46,896 bases of DNA. Source: Chitinophaga pinensis (lineage in GTDB: Bacteria > Bacteroidota > Bacteroidia > Flavobacteriales > Flavobacteriaceae). The notes beneath the pieces are model-generated. The model ran no database searches and was not told the DNA's origin. It saw only the letters and a list, made by a program, of their open reading frames with translations. Of the stretch, positions 9,186-18,710 are shown piece by piece (within the stretch, counting starts at the first letter, position 1; the number at the start of each line of letters is the position of its first letter). Position numbers and translations under genes: made by a program. The stretch lies in the NCBI GenBank assembly GCA_943324545.2, contig CALPMA020000003.1, forward strand, positions 1 through 46,896, written 5' to 3'.

Positions 9186-10142
9186 ATGAAAAAATGGTTG
9201 TCTCTGTTCTCGTTATTGGTGCTTTTATCTTCTTGCGATAAAAAAAATAAAATCGAAAAAGAAGTTGAAGAAATTCCTGTTACTATAAAAGTAGAACGAT
9301 TTGATAAAATTTTCTATGAATCTCCAGTGGAAAATCTCCAAAAGGTCAAAAATAAATATCCTTATTTTTTTCCTGCCGAAACACCAGATTCAGTTTGGGT
9401 TAATAAAATTAAAAATCCACTTTACAGAGAATTATATTCAGAGGTCCAAAAAAAGTATTCTAATTTTGACAAAGTAAATTCCGATTTAGAATCGCTTTTT
9501 CAACACATTAAATACTATTTTCCAAATACCAAAACGCCAAAAGTAGTTACACTTATTTCTGAAATGGATTATCAGAACAAAGCCATATATACCGATAGTT
9601 TAGTGCTTATTTCTCTTGATTTATATTTAGGTAAAAACCATAAATTCTATGAATTTCCAGAATATTTAAAGCAAAATTTTGAACAAAACCAAATTATTCC
9701 CGACATAGTTTCCAGCTTTTCGTTAACCAAAATCCCATTTGGTAGCAATAGAAATTTCCTCTCACAAATGATATATTCTGGCAAACAACTTTATTTAAAA
9801 GATGTTTTGTTACCAGAAATTTCCGATTCTGAAAAAATTGGATACACCCCAGAACAAATAACCTGGTGTCAAGAAAATGAGAGTTATATGTGGCGATATT
9901 TTATGCAAGAACAATTACTTTACAGCACCGATTCAAAATTGCCAAATCGTTTTATTGACACCGCACCTTTTTCAAAGTTTTATCTTGAAATTGATAACGA
10001 ATCGCCTGGTAGAGTAGGAACTTGGGTAGGATGGCAAATAGTTCGTTCCTTTATGAAAAATAATGATTTAAATTTGCAGCAATTATTGCAAATGGATCCG
10101 ATTAAAATATTCCAAAATTCAAAATACAAACCTAAAAAATAA
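9186..10142 (+). CDS. gldB: Gliding motility lipoprotein GldB
   Basis: Lipobox LLSSCDKKNK; sequence plus linkage to gldC. Confidence 0.9.
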   Translation: MKKWLSLFSLLVLLSSCDKKNKIEKEVEEIPVTIKVERFDKIFYESPVENLQKVKNKYPYFFPAETPDSVWVNKIKNPLYRELYSEVQKKYSNFDKVNSDLESLFQHIKYYFPNTKTPKVVTLISEMDYQNKAIYTDSLVLISLDLYLGKNHKFYEFPEYLKQNFEQNQIIPDIVSSFSLTKIPFGSNRNFLSQMIYSGKQLYLKDVLLPEISDSEKIGYTPEQITWCQENESYMWRYFMQEQLLYSTDSKLPNRFIDTAPFSKFYLEIDNESPGRVGTWVGWQIVRSFMKNNDLNLQQLLQMDPIKIFQNSKYKPKK

Positions 10143-10474
10143 TGGCAAAATCAACTTCTGAAATTAAATTTATTATTGATTTAGATGAAAATAAAGTACC
10201 TGAAAAATTAAATTGGTCTGCGCAAGACGGTGGCGTAAATTATGAAGAAGCTAAAGCAATTATGTTAGCTATATGGGATAGTAAAACTAAAGAATCTCTA
10301 AGGATAGATTTATGGACTAAAGATATGCCAGTTGATGAAATGAAGCTCTTTTTTCATCAAACTTTGGTCGCCATGTCTGACACTTACCTTCGTGCTACTG
10401 GCGATGAAAAAATGTCGGAAACGATGAAAGATTTCTGTGATTATTTTGCTGAAAAGTTGGAATTATTAAAGTAA
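10142..10474 (+). CDS. gldC: Gliding motility protein GldC
   Basis: MAKSTSEIKFIIDLDENKVPEKLNWSAQDGG, directly overlaps gldB stop. Confidence 0.92.
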   Translation: MAKSTSEIKFIIDLDENKVPEKLNWSAQDGGVNYEEAKAIMLAIWDSKTKESLRIDLWTKDMPVDEMKLFFHQTLVAMSDTYLRATGDEKMSETMKDFCDYFAEKLELLK

Positions 10475-10483
10475 TCGTTGTTT

Positions 10484-11104
10484 CTAAAACTGACTATTAT
10501 TTTTATAAACTTCTTGATTTACTTCGTCTATATATTCTAATAATTCCATTTTTCCAGTCATTTCAGTTGCTGAGGTTACAAAGAAATGTGGCATTTCAGC
10601 CCAATTATTGGCAATCATCTGTTTTTTGTAAGCAGCTATATGTGAATTTATTTTCACTTTACTTATTTTATCTGCTTTTGTGAAAATGATACAAAATGGA
10701 ATTTCACTCTCTCCCATGTAAGACATAAATTCAATGTCAATATTTTGGGCATCGTGACGAATATCAATTAAAACAAAAGCACAAACAAGTTGTTCTCGAG
10801 TTTCAAAATAATCAGTTATAAATTGTTGGAATATCGATTTAGTTTTTTTGGAAACTTTAGCATAGCCGTAACCTGGTAAATCAACAAGAAACCAATTATT
10901 ATTAATCAAAAAATGATTAATTAATTGAGTTTTCCCTGGTCTTCCCGATGTTTTTGCTAAATTTTTATGATTGGTTAGCATATTAATTAACGAAGATTTT
11001 CCAACATTTGACCGACCAATAAAGGCATATTCTGGTAAAAAGTCTTTCGGACATTTATCCACTTCTGAATTGCTTATAATAAATTCGGCGGTATTTATTT
11101 TCAT
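10484..11104 (-). CDS. engB: Ribosome biogenesis GTPase YihA/YsxC (EngB)
   Basis: GRSNVGKSSLIN, DLPGYGYAKVS, TKADK; ORF track start 11152, internal ATG at 11104 preferred. Confidence 0.94.
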   Translation of the reverse strand: MKINTAEFIISNSEVDKCPKDFLPEYAFIGRSNVGKSSLINMLTNHKNLAKTSGRPGKTQLINHFLINNNWFLVDLPGYGYAKVSKKTKSIFQQFITDYFETREQLVCAFVLIDIRHDAQNIDIEFMSYMGESEIPFCIIFTKADKISKVKINSHIAAYKKQMIANNWAEMPHFFVTSATEMTGKMELLEYIDEVNQEVYKNNSQF

Positions 11105-11123
11105 AATCAATATTGATTTTTTG

Positions 11124-11131
11124 CAAAGGTA
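11124..11131 (-). promoter_or_regulatory. -7 promoter element (TACCTTTG on minus strand) for engB
   Basis: CAAAGGTA on + strand, 20 nt upstream of ATG 11104; lies inside the longer ORF-track model, supporting the shorter start. Confidence 0.55.
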
Positions 11132-11180
11132 GTTTAAAAAAACACCAAACAATTTTTGAAATTATTTGGTGAAAATTATT

Positions 11181-11945
11181 TTATAAATTAACTTTTTTTA
11201 ACCATTCAAGCATAATTTCGTTGAATTCGTCTGGTCGTTCCATCATGGCGGCATGACCACATTTATCAATCCAATATAAAGTAGAATTCGGTAATAGCTT
11301 ATTAAATTCAAGTGCAACTTCTGGCGGTGTTACAGTATCGTTTTTACCCCAAATAATACAGGTTGGAATATGCATTTTAGGTAAATCTTTAGCCATATTA
11401 TGGCGAATTGCACTTTTTGCGATAGTTAGTGTTTTTATCAATTTGATTCTGTCATTAGCCATGCTAAAAACTTCGTCAACTATTTCTTTAGTGGCAATTT
11501 TAGGATCGTAAAATACAGCTTCAGCTTTCTTTTGAATGTATTCGTAATCACCACGTCTAGGATAACTGTCACCCATTGCATTTTCATAAAGCCCTGAACT
11601 TCCTGTAATTACTAAACCTAACATTTTTTCCGGATACATTTTTGCATGGTATAAAGCAATATGACCTCCTAAAGAATTTCCCATTAAAATTACTCTATCA
11701 AAACCTTTAAATATTATAAAATCTTTTACATATTTTGCAAAAGCTTTCACGTTTGTTCTTAATAAACTTTGAGTATAAATAGGTAATTCAGGTATAATAA
11801 TTTTATAGCCCTTTTTAGAAAAAAACGCGCCTGCAGACTCAAAGTTGCTTAATCCGCCCATTAATCCGTGTAAAACGATTATTGGAGTTCCTTCGCCAGC
11901 TTCAAAATAAGTATAACGACCTTCTTTTTTTAAGACTTGTCCCAT
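11181..11945 (-). CDS. Alpha/beta hydrolase
   Basis: VLHGLMGG, GNSLGGHIA nucleophile elbow, C-terminal DKCGHAAMMERP. Confidence 0.9.
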   Translation of the reverse strand: MGQVLKKEGRYTYFEAGEGTPIIVLHGLMGGLSNFESAGAFFSKKGYKIIIPELPIYTQSLLRTNVKAFAKYVKDFIIFKGFDRVILMGNSLGGHIALYHAKMYPEKMLGLVITGSSGLYENAMGDSYPRRGDYEYIQKKAEAVFYDPKIATKEIVDEVFSMANDRIKLIKTLTIAKSAIRHNMAKDLPKMHIPTCIIWGKNDTVTPPEVALEFNKLLPNSTLYWIDKCGHAAMMERPDEFNEIMLEWLKKVNL

Positions 11946-11970
11946 CTGTTATATTGCTTTTCAATTTTGA

Positions 11971-11978
11971 CAAATATA
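11971..11978 (-). promoter_or_regulatory. -7 promoter element (TATATTTG on minus strand)
   Basis: CAAATATA on + strand 26 nt upstream of start 11945. Confidence 0.5.
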
Positions 11979-12213
11979 AGTATTTATATGTATTATTTTT
12001 TGAATATAAAATCAAAAATGTATCTAATTCAAAATTATTATTTCCAGAATCACTTGAAAGTTAAATTTTAGTTTTCAAAATATAAAATCAATATTAATTC
12101 TTCTCAAACCTATATTATTACGTGATTTCAACATTATATAGTAGATTTTTAAAGACTTGTAATTTAGTTAGTTATAAAAAAAAGACACTTTTATTGCTCG
12201 ATTTTTATAAGAA

Positions 12214-12259
12214 GTGGGAAAACTTATTAACAAAGTGGTATTTTGTGGTAAATTGTGGG
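12214..12259 (+). promoter_or_regulatory. Putative MraZ operator: phased GTGGK repeats
   Basis: GTGGG 12214, GTGGT 12235, GTGGT 12245, GTGGG 12255; last three have exact 10-bp period. Confidence 0.72.
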
Positions 12260-12269
12260 AATTTTTATT

Positions 12270-12277
12270 TATTTTTG
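12270..12277 (+). promoter_or_regulatory. -7 promoter element (TATTTTTG) of the dcw operon
   Basis: TAnnTTTG match 26 nt upstream of mraZ TTG start. Confidence 0.5.
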
Positions 12278-12303
12278 TCAGTATCATTTAAAAACAAGTA
12301 AAA

Positions 12304-12777
12304 TTGAATTCAATTATTGGAACATATGAATGCAAAGTTGATGCTAAAGGAAGGTTGCTTTTACCTGCGCCTTTGAAAAAGCAATTGTCAGCCGCACTTC
12401 TTGATGGCTTTGTCTTGAAGCGTTCTGTTTTTCAACCTTGTTTAGAATTGTATCCAATGGCAGAATGGAACTTGATGATGAATAAAATCAACAAGTTGAA
12501 CCGATTTGTAAAAAAGAATAATGATTTTATTCGTCGTTTTACTGCTGGTGTTAAAGTAGTAGAAATAGACACTTTAGGTAGATTGTTAGTGCCTAAAGAT
12601 TTGGTTGCCTTTGCATCAATTTCCAAAGATTTGGTGCTTTCTTCAGCAGTTAATATAGTTGAAATTTGGGATAAAGATTTGTATGAAAATTTTATTTCTA
12701 ACGATGAAGTTGACTTTGCAGATTTAGCAGAAGAGGTAATGGGTAATGTAAATGATGATGAAAATGGAATATCATAA
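12304..12777 (+). CDS. mraZ: Transcriptional regulator MraZ (TTG start)
   Basis: IGTYECKVDAKGRLLLPAPLKKQL and VEIDTLGRLLVPKDL AbrB-like repeats. Confidence 0.96.
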   Translation: MNSIIGTYECKVDAKGRLLLPAPLKKQLSAALLDGFVLKRSVFQPCLELYPMAEWNLMMNKINKLNRFVKKNNDFIRRFTAGVKVVEIDTLGRLLVPKDLVAFASISKDLVLSSAVNIVEIWDKDLYENFISNDEVDFADLAEEVMGNVNDDENGIS

Positions 12778-13660
12778 TCCTGTTTTATTAAAAGAATCGG
12801 TAGACGGACTTGATATTAAGCCTGATGGAATATATGTAGATGTGACTTTTGGAGGAGGAGGTCATTCTAAAGAAATCTTGAATAGGTTAGGTCCTAATGG
12901 CAGATTGTATGCATTCGATCAAGACGAAGATGCGCTTGCGAATTCAATTGATGATGAGCGATTTGTTTTGATAAATGAGAATTTTCGATTCATAAAAAGA
13001 TTTTTACGATTTCATAATGTAAAAAACGTTGATGGAATTTTAGCTGATTTAGGAGTTTCATCTCACCAATTTGATGTTGCTGAACGCGGTTTTTCGACTC
13101 GTTTTGAAGGGGAACTGGACATGAGGATGAGTCAAAAACAGGACTTAAACGCTTATAAAGTAGTTAATGATTATGATGAAATTAATTTAAGAAGAGTGTT
13201 TCTTGATTATGGAGAATTAAAGAATGCTCCAGTAATAGCTCGAGTAATTATTGAGGCTCGCGAGTATGAACCTATAAAAAACACAGAACAACTAAAAGTG
13301 GTTTTAGGACGTTTTTTACAAGCTCATAAAAGTCACAAAATATTAGCTCAAATGTATCAAGCTATTCGAATAGAGGTCAATCAAGAAATGGAAGTTTTAA
13401 AAGATTTTTTAGAACAATCACTTGAAATATTGAAACCAGGGGGAAGATTAAGTGTTATATCTTACCATTCACTAGAAGATAGATTAGTAAAAAGAATCAT
13501 GAAAAACGGAATTTTTGAAGGGGAGCCAGAAAGGGACTTCTTTGGAAATTTTTCTGTCCCATTTAATCTAATTGGAAAATTAATTGTTCCTGATTTTAAT
13601 GAAATTAAGAGTAACAATAGAGCTCGCAGCGCAAAATTGAGAATTGCAGAAAAGAAGTAA
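12764..13660 (+). CDS. rsmH: 16S rRNA (cytosine(1402)-N(4))-methyltransferase RsmH
   Basis: MEYHNPVLLKESVDGL; DVTFGGGGHSKEIL; GILADLGVSSHQFD; VISYHSLEDRLVK. ORF track start 12752; ATG 12764 preferred. Confidence 0.96.
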   Translation: MEYHNPVLLKESVDGLDIKPDGIYVDVTFGGGGHSKEILNRLGPNGRLYAFDQDEDALANSIDDERFVLINENFRFIKRFLRFHNVKNVDGILADLGVSSHQFDVAERGFSTRFEGELDMRMSQKQDLNAYKVVNDYDEINLRRVFLDYGELKNAPVIARVIIEAREYEPIKNTEQLKVVLGRFLQAHKSHKILAQMYQAIRIEVNQEMEVLKDFLEQSLEILKPGGRLSVISYHSLEDRLVKRIMKNGIFEGEPERDFFGNFSVPFNLIGKLIVPDFNEIKSNNRARSAKLRIAEKK

Positions 13661-13664
13661 AATA

Positions 13665-14015
13665 ATGAAAAACGGAGTTTACAGTATACTAAAGGCAAGG
13701 TTTTTAATAAATGAAGAAGCGAATGCGGCTAAAAATTGGCGTTTCATAGTATTTCTGATTTTACTAGCAATTATTATGATTGCAAATAATAATAATGTAG
13801 ATCAAAAAGTATTTAAAATTATTCAATTAACAGGAGAAGTAAAAGAGTTGCGTTCAGAATTTGTAGATCGAAGATCAGAATTGATGAAATTAAGAATGGA
13901 ATCGACGGTAACTCAAAAAATGGCTGAAAAAGGGATTTTACCCGCATCTGTTCCGCCGGTTAAAGTAATAGTAAAGAAAAAAGAAGATAAAGGATTTTTT
14001 AAAAATCTATGGTAG
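13665..14015 (+). CDS. FtsL-like cell division protein
   Basis: Position between rsmH and PBP; single TM helix then coiled-coil; ORF track start 13644 overlaps rsmH, ATG 13665 preferred. Confidence 0.8.
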   Translation: MKNGVYSILKARFLINEEANAAKNWRFIVFLILLAIIMIANNNNVDQKVFKIIQLTGEVKELRSEFVDRRSELMKLRMESTVTQKMAEKGILPASVPPVKVIVKKKEDKGFFKNLW

Positions 14016-16012
14016 AAGATAATAAAAATAGCACCTTAAGAATTTATATTGTTGCAGTTGTAATCTTTTTTATGGCGGTTGCAATTGTACTAAAAATAAC
14101 TAATATCCAATGGGTACAAGGAGACTCTTTACGAAAATTAGCTAACAAACATTCGATTAAAAACTTTATTATACCTGCTAATAAAGGAAATATATATTCT
14201 GCTGACGGCAGTTTATTGGCCACCTCAATACCAAATTACAATATTCGTTTTGATGCTATTGCACCAAATGTTAATGATTTTCAAAAAAACATAAAACCAT
14301 TATCGGATTCTTTAGCATTATTATTCAACAAACCTAGTAATTATTTCCAATTAGAACTTACCAGGGCAAGAACAAGTGGTAATAGATTTTATTTATTAGC
14401 TAGAGACTTAAGTTACACTGAATACATGAAAATCAAACAATTTCCACTTTTCAAACTAGGAATTTATAGAGGTGGAATTATTGTAGAACAAAAGGTAGTT
14501 AGAAAACATCCAATAGGTGAAATTGCTTCGCGAACCATTGGTTATGAAAGAATTACACCTGAAGGATTGCCTGATGGAAAAGGAATTGAGTGGGCGTTTA
14601 GGAAATATTTAAATGGAAAAGACGGTAAAGTACTTAAGCAGAAAATAGCTAAAGGACAGTGGAAACCTATTCGTGATGTGAACGAAGTAGAGCCTCAAGA
14701 TGGCTATGATATTATTTCAACACTTGATGTTTATATTCAAGATATTGCACATCATGCATTAATGGATCAATTAATAAAGTACAAAGCAGATCACGGGTGT
14801 GTTGTGGTTATGGAAACCAAAACAGGATATGTTAAAGCAATTTCTAATTTAGGAAAAATCGCTGATAATACCTACGCTGAAACTACTAACTATGCCATAG
14901 CAGAATCCCACGAACCTGGTTCTACATATAAATTAGCCGACTTGATGACGCTACTTGAAGATAAAAAAGTAGATACAAGTGCCGTATTCAATACTAATGG
15001 TGGTGTAATTACTTATTTTGGAAATAAAGTAGTTGATTCTCATGAAGGAGGATATGGATCTATTTCATTGGCTAAAGGTTTTGAAAAATCATCTAATACT
15101 GTAATGGTTCAAGCGGTTTATAATAATTATAAAAATCAACCTTCAAAATTTGTAAATCACCTCAATGCCTATGGTTTAAATTCTAAGTTAGGATTACCGT
15201 TTCAAGGTGAAGGTGAGCCATACATACCTCAACCAACTGATAAAACCTGGTCTAATATTTCACTTCCTTGGATGGCTTTTGGTTATGGAGTTTCGATAAC
15301 CCCTCTTCAAACCTTAACCTATTATAATGCTGTTGCTAATAATGGAGAAATGGTAAAACCACAATTTGTCTCAGAAATTAAAGAATGGAATAGAACAGTA
15401 AAAAAATTCGATAAAAAGGTAATGAACCCTAAAATATGCTCACAAGAAACAATTTTGAAATTGAAGGCTGTTTTGGAAAATGTTGTAAAAAGAGGAACCG
15501 CATCAAAATTATATACAAAGGATTTTTCTATGGCTGGAAAAACAGGAACTGCTCAGGCTAACTATGGAACAAATGGTGGGGCAGACAAACACTATATATC
15601 CTCATTTGTAGGTTATTTTCCAGCTGACATTCCTAAATATTCTTGTATAGTTGTAGTTCACGATCCAGATTCTTCAAATAATAATTATTATGGTGCAGAT
15701 GTCGCTGGACCAGTATTTAAAAGAATTGCTCAAAAAATATTTACCGATTCACCCACAAAGAATGAAGTTAAGAATTTGGAATTAAAAAATTCTAATCAAG
15801 AAAAAGATTACTCTGTTTATTATAAAAAGTCACTAGATAAAAAGGATGTAATTCCGAATTTAAAGGGAATGTCTGGAATGGATGCAGTGGCTTTATTAGG
15901 GAATTTAAAAGTTAAAGTAAGAGTAATTGGAGTTGGAAAAGTAATAAAACAGTCATTAAACCCAGGCGAAACTATAAATAGCAATACTATTATAACATTA
16001 GAATTATCGTGA
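14009..16012 (+). CDS. ftsI: Class B penicillin-binding protein (FtsI/SpoVD-like) with C-terminal PASTA domain
   Basis: STYK (SxxK), SSN, KTGTAQ motifs; C-terminal VIPNLKGMSGMDAVALL PASTA-like. Confidence 0.94.
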   Translation: MVEDNKNSTLRIYIVAVVIFFMAVAIVLKITNIQWVQGDSLRKLANKHSIKNFIIPANKGNIYSADGSLLATSIPNYNIRFDAIAPNVNDFQKNIKPLSDSLALLFNKPSNYFQLELTRARTSGNRFYLLARDLSYTEYMKIKQFPLFKLGIYRGGIIVEQKVVRKHPIGEIASRTIGYERITPEGLPDGKGIEWAFRKYLNGKDGKVLKQKIAKGQWKPIRDVNEVEPQDGYDIISTLDVYIQDIAHHALMDQLIKYKADHGCVVVMETKTGYVKAISNLGKIADNTYAETTNYAIAESHEPGSTYKLADLMTLLEDKKVDTSAVFNTNGGVITYFGNKVVDSHEGGYGSISLAKGFEKSSNTVMVQAVYNNYKNQPSKFVNHLNAYGLNSKLGLPFQGEGEPYIPQPTDKTWSNISLPWMAFGYGVSITPLQTLTYYNAVANNGEMVKPQFVSEIKEWNRTVKKFDKKVMNPKICSQETILKLKAVLENVVKRGTASKLYTKDFSMAGKTGTAQANYGTNGGADKHYISSFVGYFPADIPKYSCIVVVHDPDSSNNNYYGADVAGPVFKRIAQKIFTDSPTKNEVKNLELKNSNQEKDYSVYYKKSLDKKDVIPNLKGMSGMDAVALLGNLKVKVRVIGVGKVIKQSLNPGETINSNTIITLELS

Positions 16013-17472
16013 TTAATCTAAAAGAGATACTTTGGAAAGTAGCAATTGAGTCCGTTCAGGGAACTACGGATCTTGCTATTGAAAAAATGGAATTTGATTC
16101 TCGGAAAGTTACTGAGAACGATGTCTTTATTGCTATTCGAGGAACAATTTCTGATGGCCATGAGTTTATAGAAACAGCAATAAATAAAGGCGCTATTGCA
16201 ATTATTTGCGATGAATTTCCTAAAATCATTGTTCAAGTTATTACTTACATAAAAGTCAACGATACCAATAAAGCAATGGCCTTTATGGCAGCAAATTATT
16301 TTGATAATCCTTCTCAAAAACTAAAATTAATCGGAATTACAGGCACCAACGGTAAAACTACCATTGCATCCTTATTGTTCCAATTATTTCAAAAAGCAGG
16401 AAATAAAACGGGATTGCTTTCAACAGTTAAAATTGTTGTTGATAAAAATGAATATAAGGCAACCCATACCACGCCAGATTCTATTTCAATAAATTATTAT
16501 TTAAATGAAATGGTAAGTGCTGGAGTTGAATATTGTTTTATGGAAGTGAGTTCGCATGGAATTCATCAAAAAAGAACAGAAGGATTGCATTTTACTGCTG
16601 GCGTTTTTACCAATTTGTCACACGATCATTTAGACTATCACTCTTCATTTTCAGAATATAGAGATGTTAAAAAATCATTTTTCGATTATTTGCCAAAAAC
16701 TGCTTTCGTATTGTCCAATATTGATGATAAAAACGGTTCGGTAATGATGCAAAATACAGCGGCAAAAAAACGGTCATACGCTCTAAAAACTTTTGCTGAT
16801 TATAAAGCACAAATTTTAGAAAATCAGTTGTCTGGATTATTACTTAAAATTAATGACAATGAAGTTTGGGTTCGATTAATAGGAACTTTTAATGCCTATA
16901 ATTTACTCGCTATATATGGAACAGCTGTTGAATTAGGTATGGAATCATTGGAAGTACTTAGATTATTATCAGAGTTAGAAAGTGTTTCGGGCAGATTTCA
17001 ATACATAATTTCTAACGGTAAAATTACTGCAATTGTTGATTATGCACACACACCAGATGCTTTAGAAAACGTACTAAAAACCATTAGCGATATTCGAACA
17101 AAAAACGAACAATTAATTACCGTTGTGGGTTGCGGAGGCGACAGAGATAAAACAAAAAGACCCTTGATGGCTGGTATTGCTTCCGATTTAAGTGACAAAA
17201 TAATTATAACATCCGATAATCCAAGAACCGAGAATCCCGAAACAATTATTGAAGAAATGGAACGTGGAGTTGCTCCTCAAAATTATAAAAAAACAGTTTC
17301 TATAATTGATAGAAAACAGGCAATTAAAGCAGCTTGTCAATTGGCACAAACCAATGACATTATCCTAATTGCCGGTAAAGGTCATGAAACCTATCAAGAA
17401 ATTAATGGGGTACGCTATGATTTTGACGATATGAAAATTGTAAAAGAAATGTTAGATCAATTGAACAAATAA
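16009..17472 (+). CDS. murE: UDP-N-acetylmuramoyl-L-alanyl-D-glutamate--2,6-diaminopimelate ligase (GTG start)
   Basis: GITGTNGKTT; CFMEVSSHGIHQKR; DNPRTENP motif typical of mDAP-adding MurE. Confidence 0.95.
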   Translation: MINLKEILWKVAIESVQGTTDLAIEKMEFDSRKVTENDVFIAIRGTISDGHEFIETAINKGAIAIICDEFPKIIVQVITYIKVNDTNKAMAFMAANYFDNPSQKLKLIGITGTNGKTTIASLLFQLFQKAGNKTGLLSTVKIVVDKNEYKATHTTPDSISINYYLNEMVSAGVEYCFMEVSSHGIHQKRTEGLHFTAGVFTNLSHDHLDYHSSFSEYRDVKKSFFDYLPKTAFVLSNIDDKNGSVMMQNTAAKKRSYALKTFADYKAQILENQLSGLLLKINDNEVWVRLIGTFNAYNLLAIYGTAVELGMESLEVLRLLSELESVSGRFQYIISNGKITAIVDYAHTPDALENVLKTISDIRTKNEQLITVVGCGGDRDKTKRPLMAGIASDLSDKIIITSDNPRTENPETIIEEMERGVAPQNYKKTVSIIDRKQAIKAACQLAQTNDIILIAGKGHETYQEINGVRYDFDDMKIVKEMLDQLNK

Positions 17473-17482
17473 AATTTAGAAT

Positions 17483-18709
17483 ATGTTATACTATTTATTT
17501 GAATACCTAAACAAAGCCTTAAATATCCCCGGAACTGGAGTTTTTCAATATATTACTTTTAGATCAGCTTTGGCATTGATTTTATCATTATTGATTTCGA
17601 CCATTTTTGGTAAAAGAATCATTAATTTCTTAAGAAATCAACAAGTAGGAGAAACAGTTCGAGAACTTGGCCTTGAGGGGCAATCTCAAAAAGCGGGAAC
17701 TCCAACAATGGGAGGTTTAATAATTATTATTGCCACTTTAATACCAGTTTTATTACTTACAAAATTAAATAATATCTACATCATACTATTAATTGTTACT
17801 ACAATTTGGATGGGAACAATAGGTTTCATTGATGATTATATTAAAATTTTCAAAAAAGATAAAGAAGGACTTAAAGGTATTTTTAAGGTTTTTGGTCAAG
17901 TTGGATTAGGAATCATTGTTGGTTCTGTATTGTATTTACATCCAGATGTTACCGTTAGAAATGATTCCAATTTAAAAGCACCTATGGTGCAAACCGAAAA
18001 CGTGATTCAACAAGCACCACTTGAAGAAAAATCTACCGCTACAACAATTCCATTTTTTAAAAATAATGAATTTGATTACGCGGAGATACTTGCATGGACA
18101 GGGGATGGATACGAAAAATGGTCGTGGTTAATTTTTATCCCTTTTGTTATTTTTATTATAACTGCAGTTTCAAACGGAGCCAATTTAACCGATGGAATTG
18201 ATGGATTAGCTGCAGGAACATCCGCTATTTCAGTACTCGCATTGGCAATATTCACTTTTGTGTCGGGTAATATCGTTTTTTCAAATTATTTGAACATTAT
18301 GTACATCCCAGATTCTGGGGAAATGACCGTTTTCATTGCCGCTTTTATTGGAGCATTGGTTGGATTTTTATGGTATAATTCTTATCCAGCATCAGTTTTT
18401 ATGGGTGATACAGGTAGTTTAACTATTGGAGGAATAATTGCTGTTTTGGCAATTTCGGTTCGTAAAGAAATGCTTATTCCTTTGGTGTGTGGTATTTTCT
18501 TAGCAGAGAATTTTTCAGTAGTACTGCAGGTTGCTTATTTCAAATATACTAAAAAACGTTTTGGTGAAGGCCGAAGAATATTTTTAATGTCACCACTTCA
18601 TCATCACTATCAAAAAAAAGGGTATCACGAAAGCAAAATAGTTACCCGATTTTGGATTGTAGGAATATTATTGGCAATAGTTTCAATTGTAACATTGAAA
18701 TTAAGATAA
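17483..18709 (+). CDS. mraY: Phospho-N-acetylmuramoyl-pentapeptide-transferase
   Basis: [44 protein letters not shown]. Confidence 0.97.
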   Translation: MLYYLFEYLNKALNIPGTGVFQYITFRSALALILSLLISTIFGKRIINFLRNQQVGETVRELGLEGQSQKAGTPTMGGLIIIIATLIPVLLLTKLNNIYIILLIVTTIWMGTIGFIDDYIKIFKKDKEGLKGIFKVFGQVGLGIIVGSVLYLHPDVTVRNDSNLKAPMVQTENVIQQAPLEEKSTATTIPFFKNNEFDYAEILAWTGDGYEKWSWLIFIPFVIFIITAVSNGANLTDGIDGLAAGTSAISVLALAIFTFVSGNIVFSNYLNIMYIPDSGEMTVFIAAFIGALVGFLWYNSYPASVFMGDTGSLTIGGIIAVLAISVRKEMLIPLVCGIFLAENFSVVLQVAYFKYTKKRFGEGRRIFLMSPLHHHYQKKGYHESKIVTRFWIVGILLAIVSIVTLKLR

Positions 18710-18710
18710 T

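Noticed and set aside
11882-12064. 60-aa plus-strand ORF at the start of the alpha/beta hydrolase gene
   Set aside because: Overlaps a supported minus-strand CDS and its promoter; Lys/Tyr/Phe-rich translation typical of AT-rich noncoding DNA.
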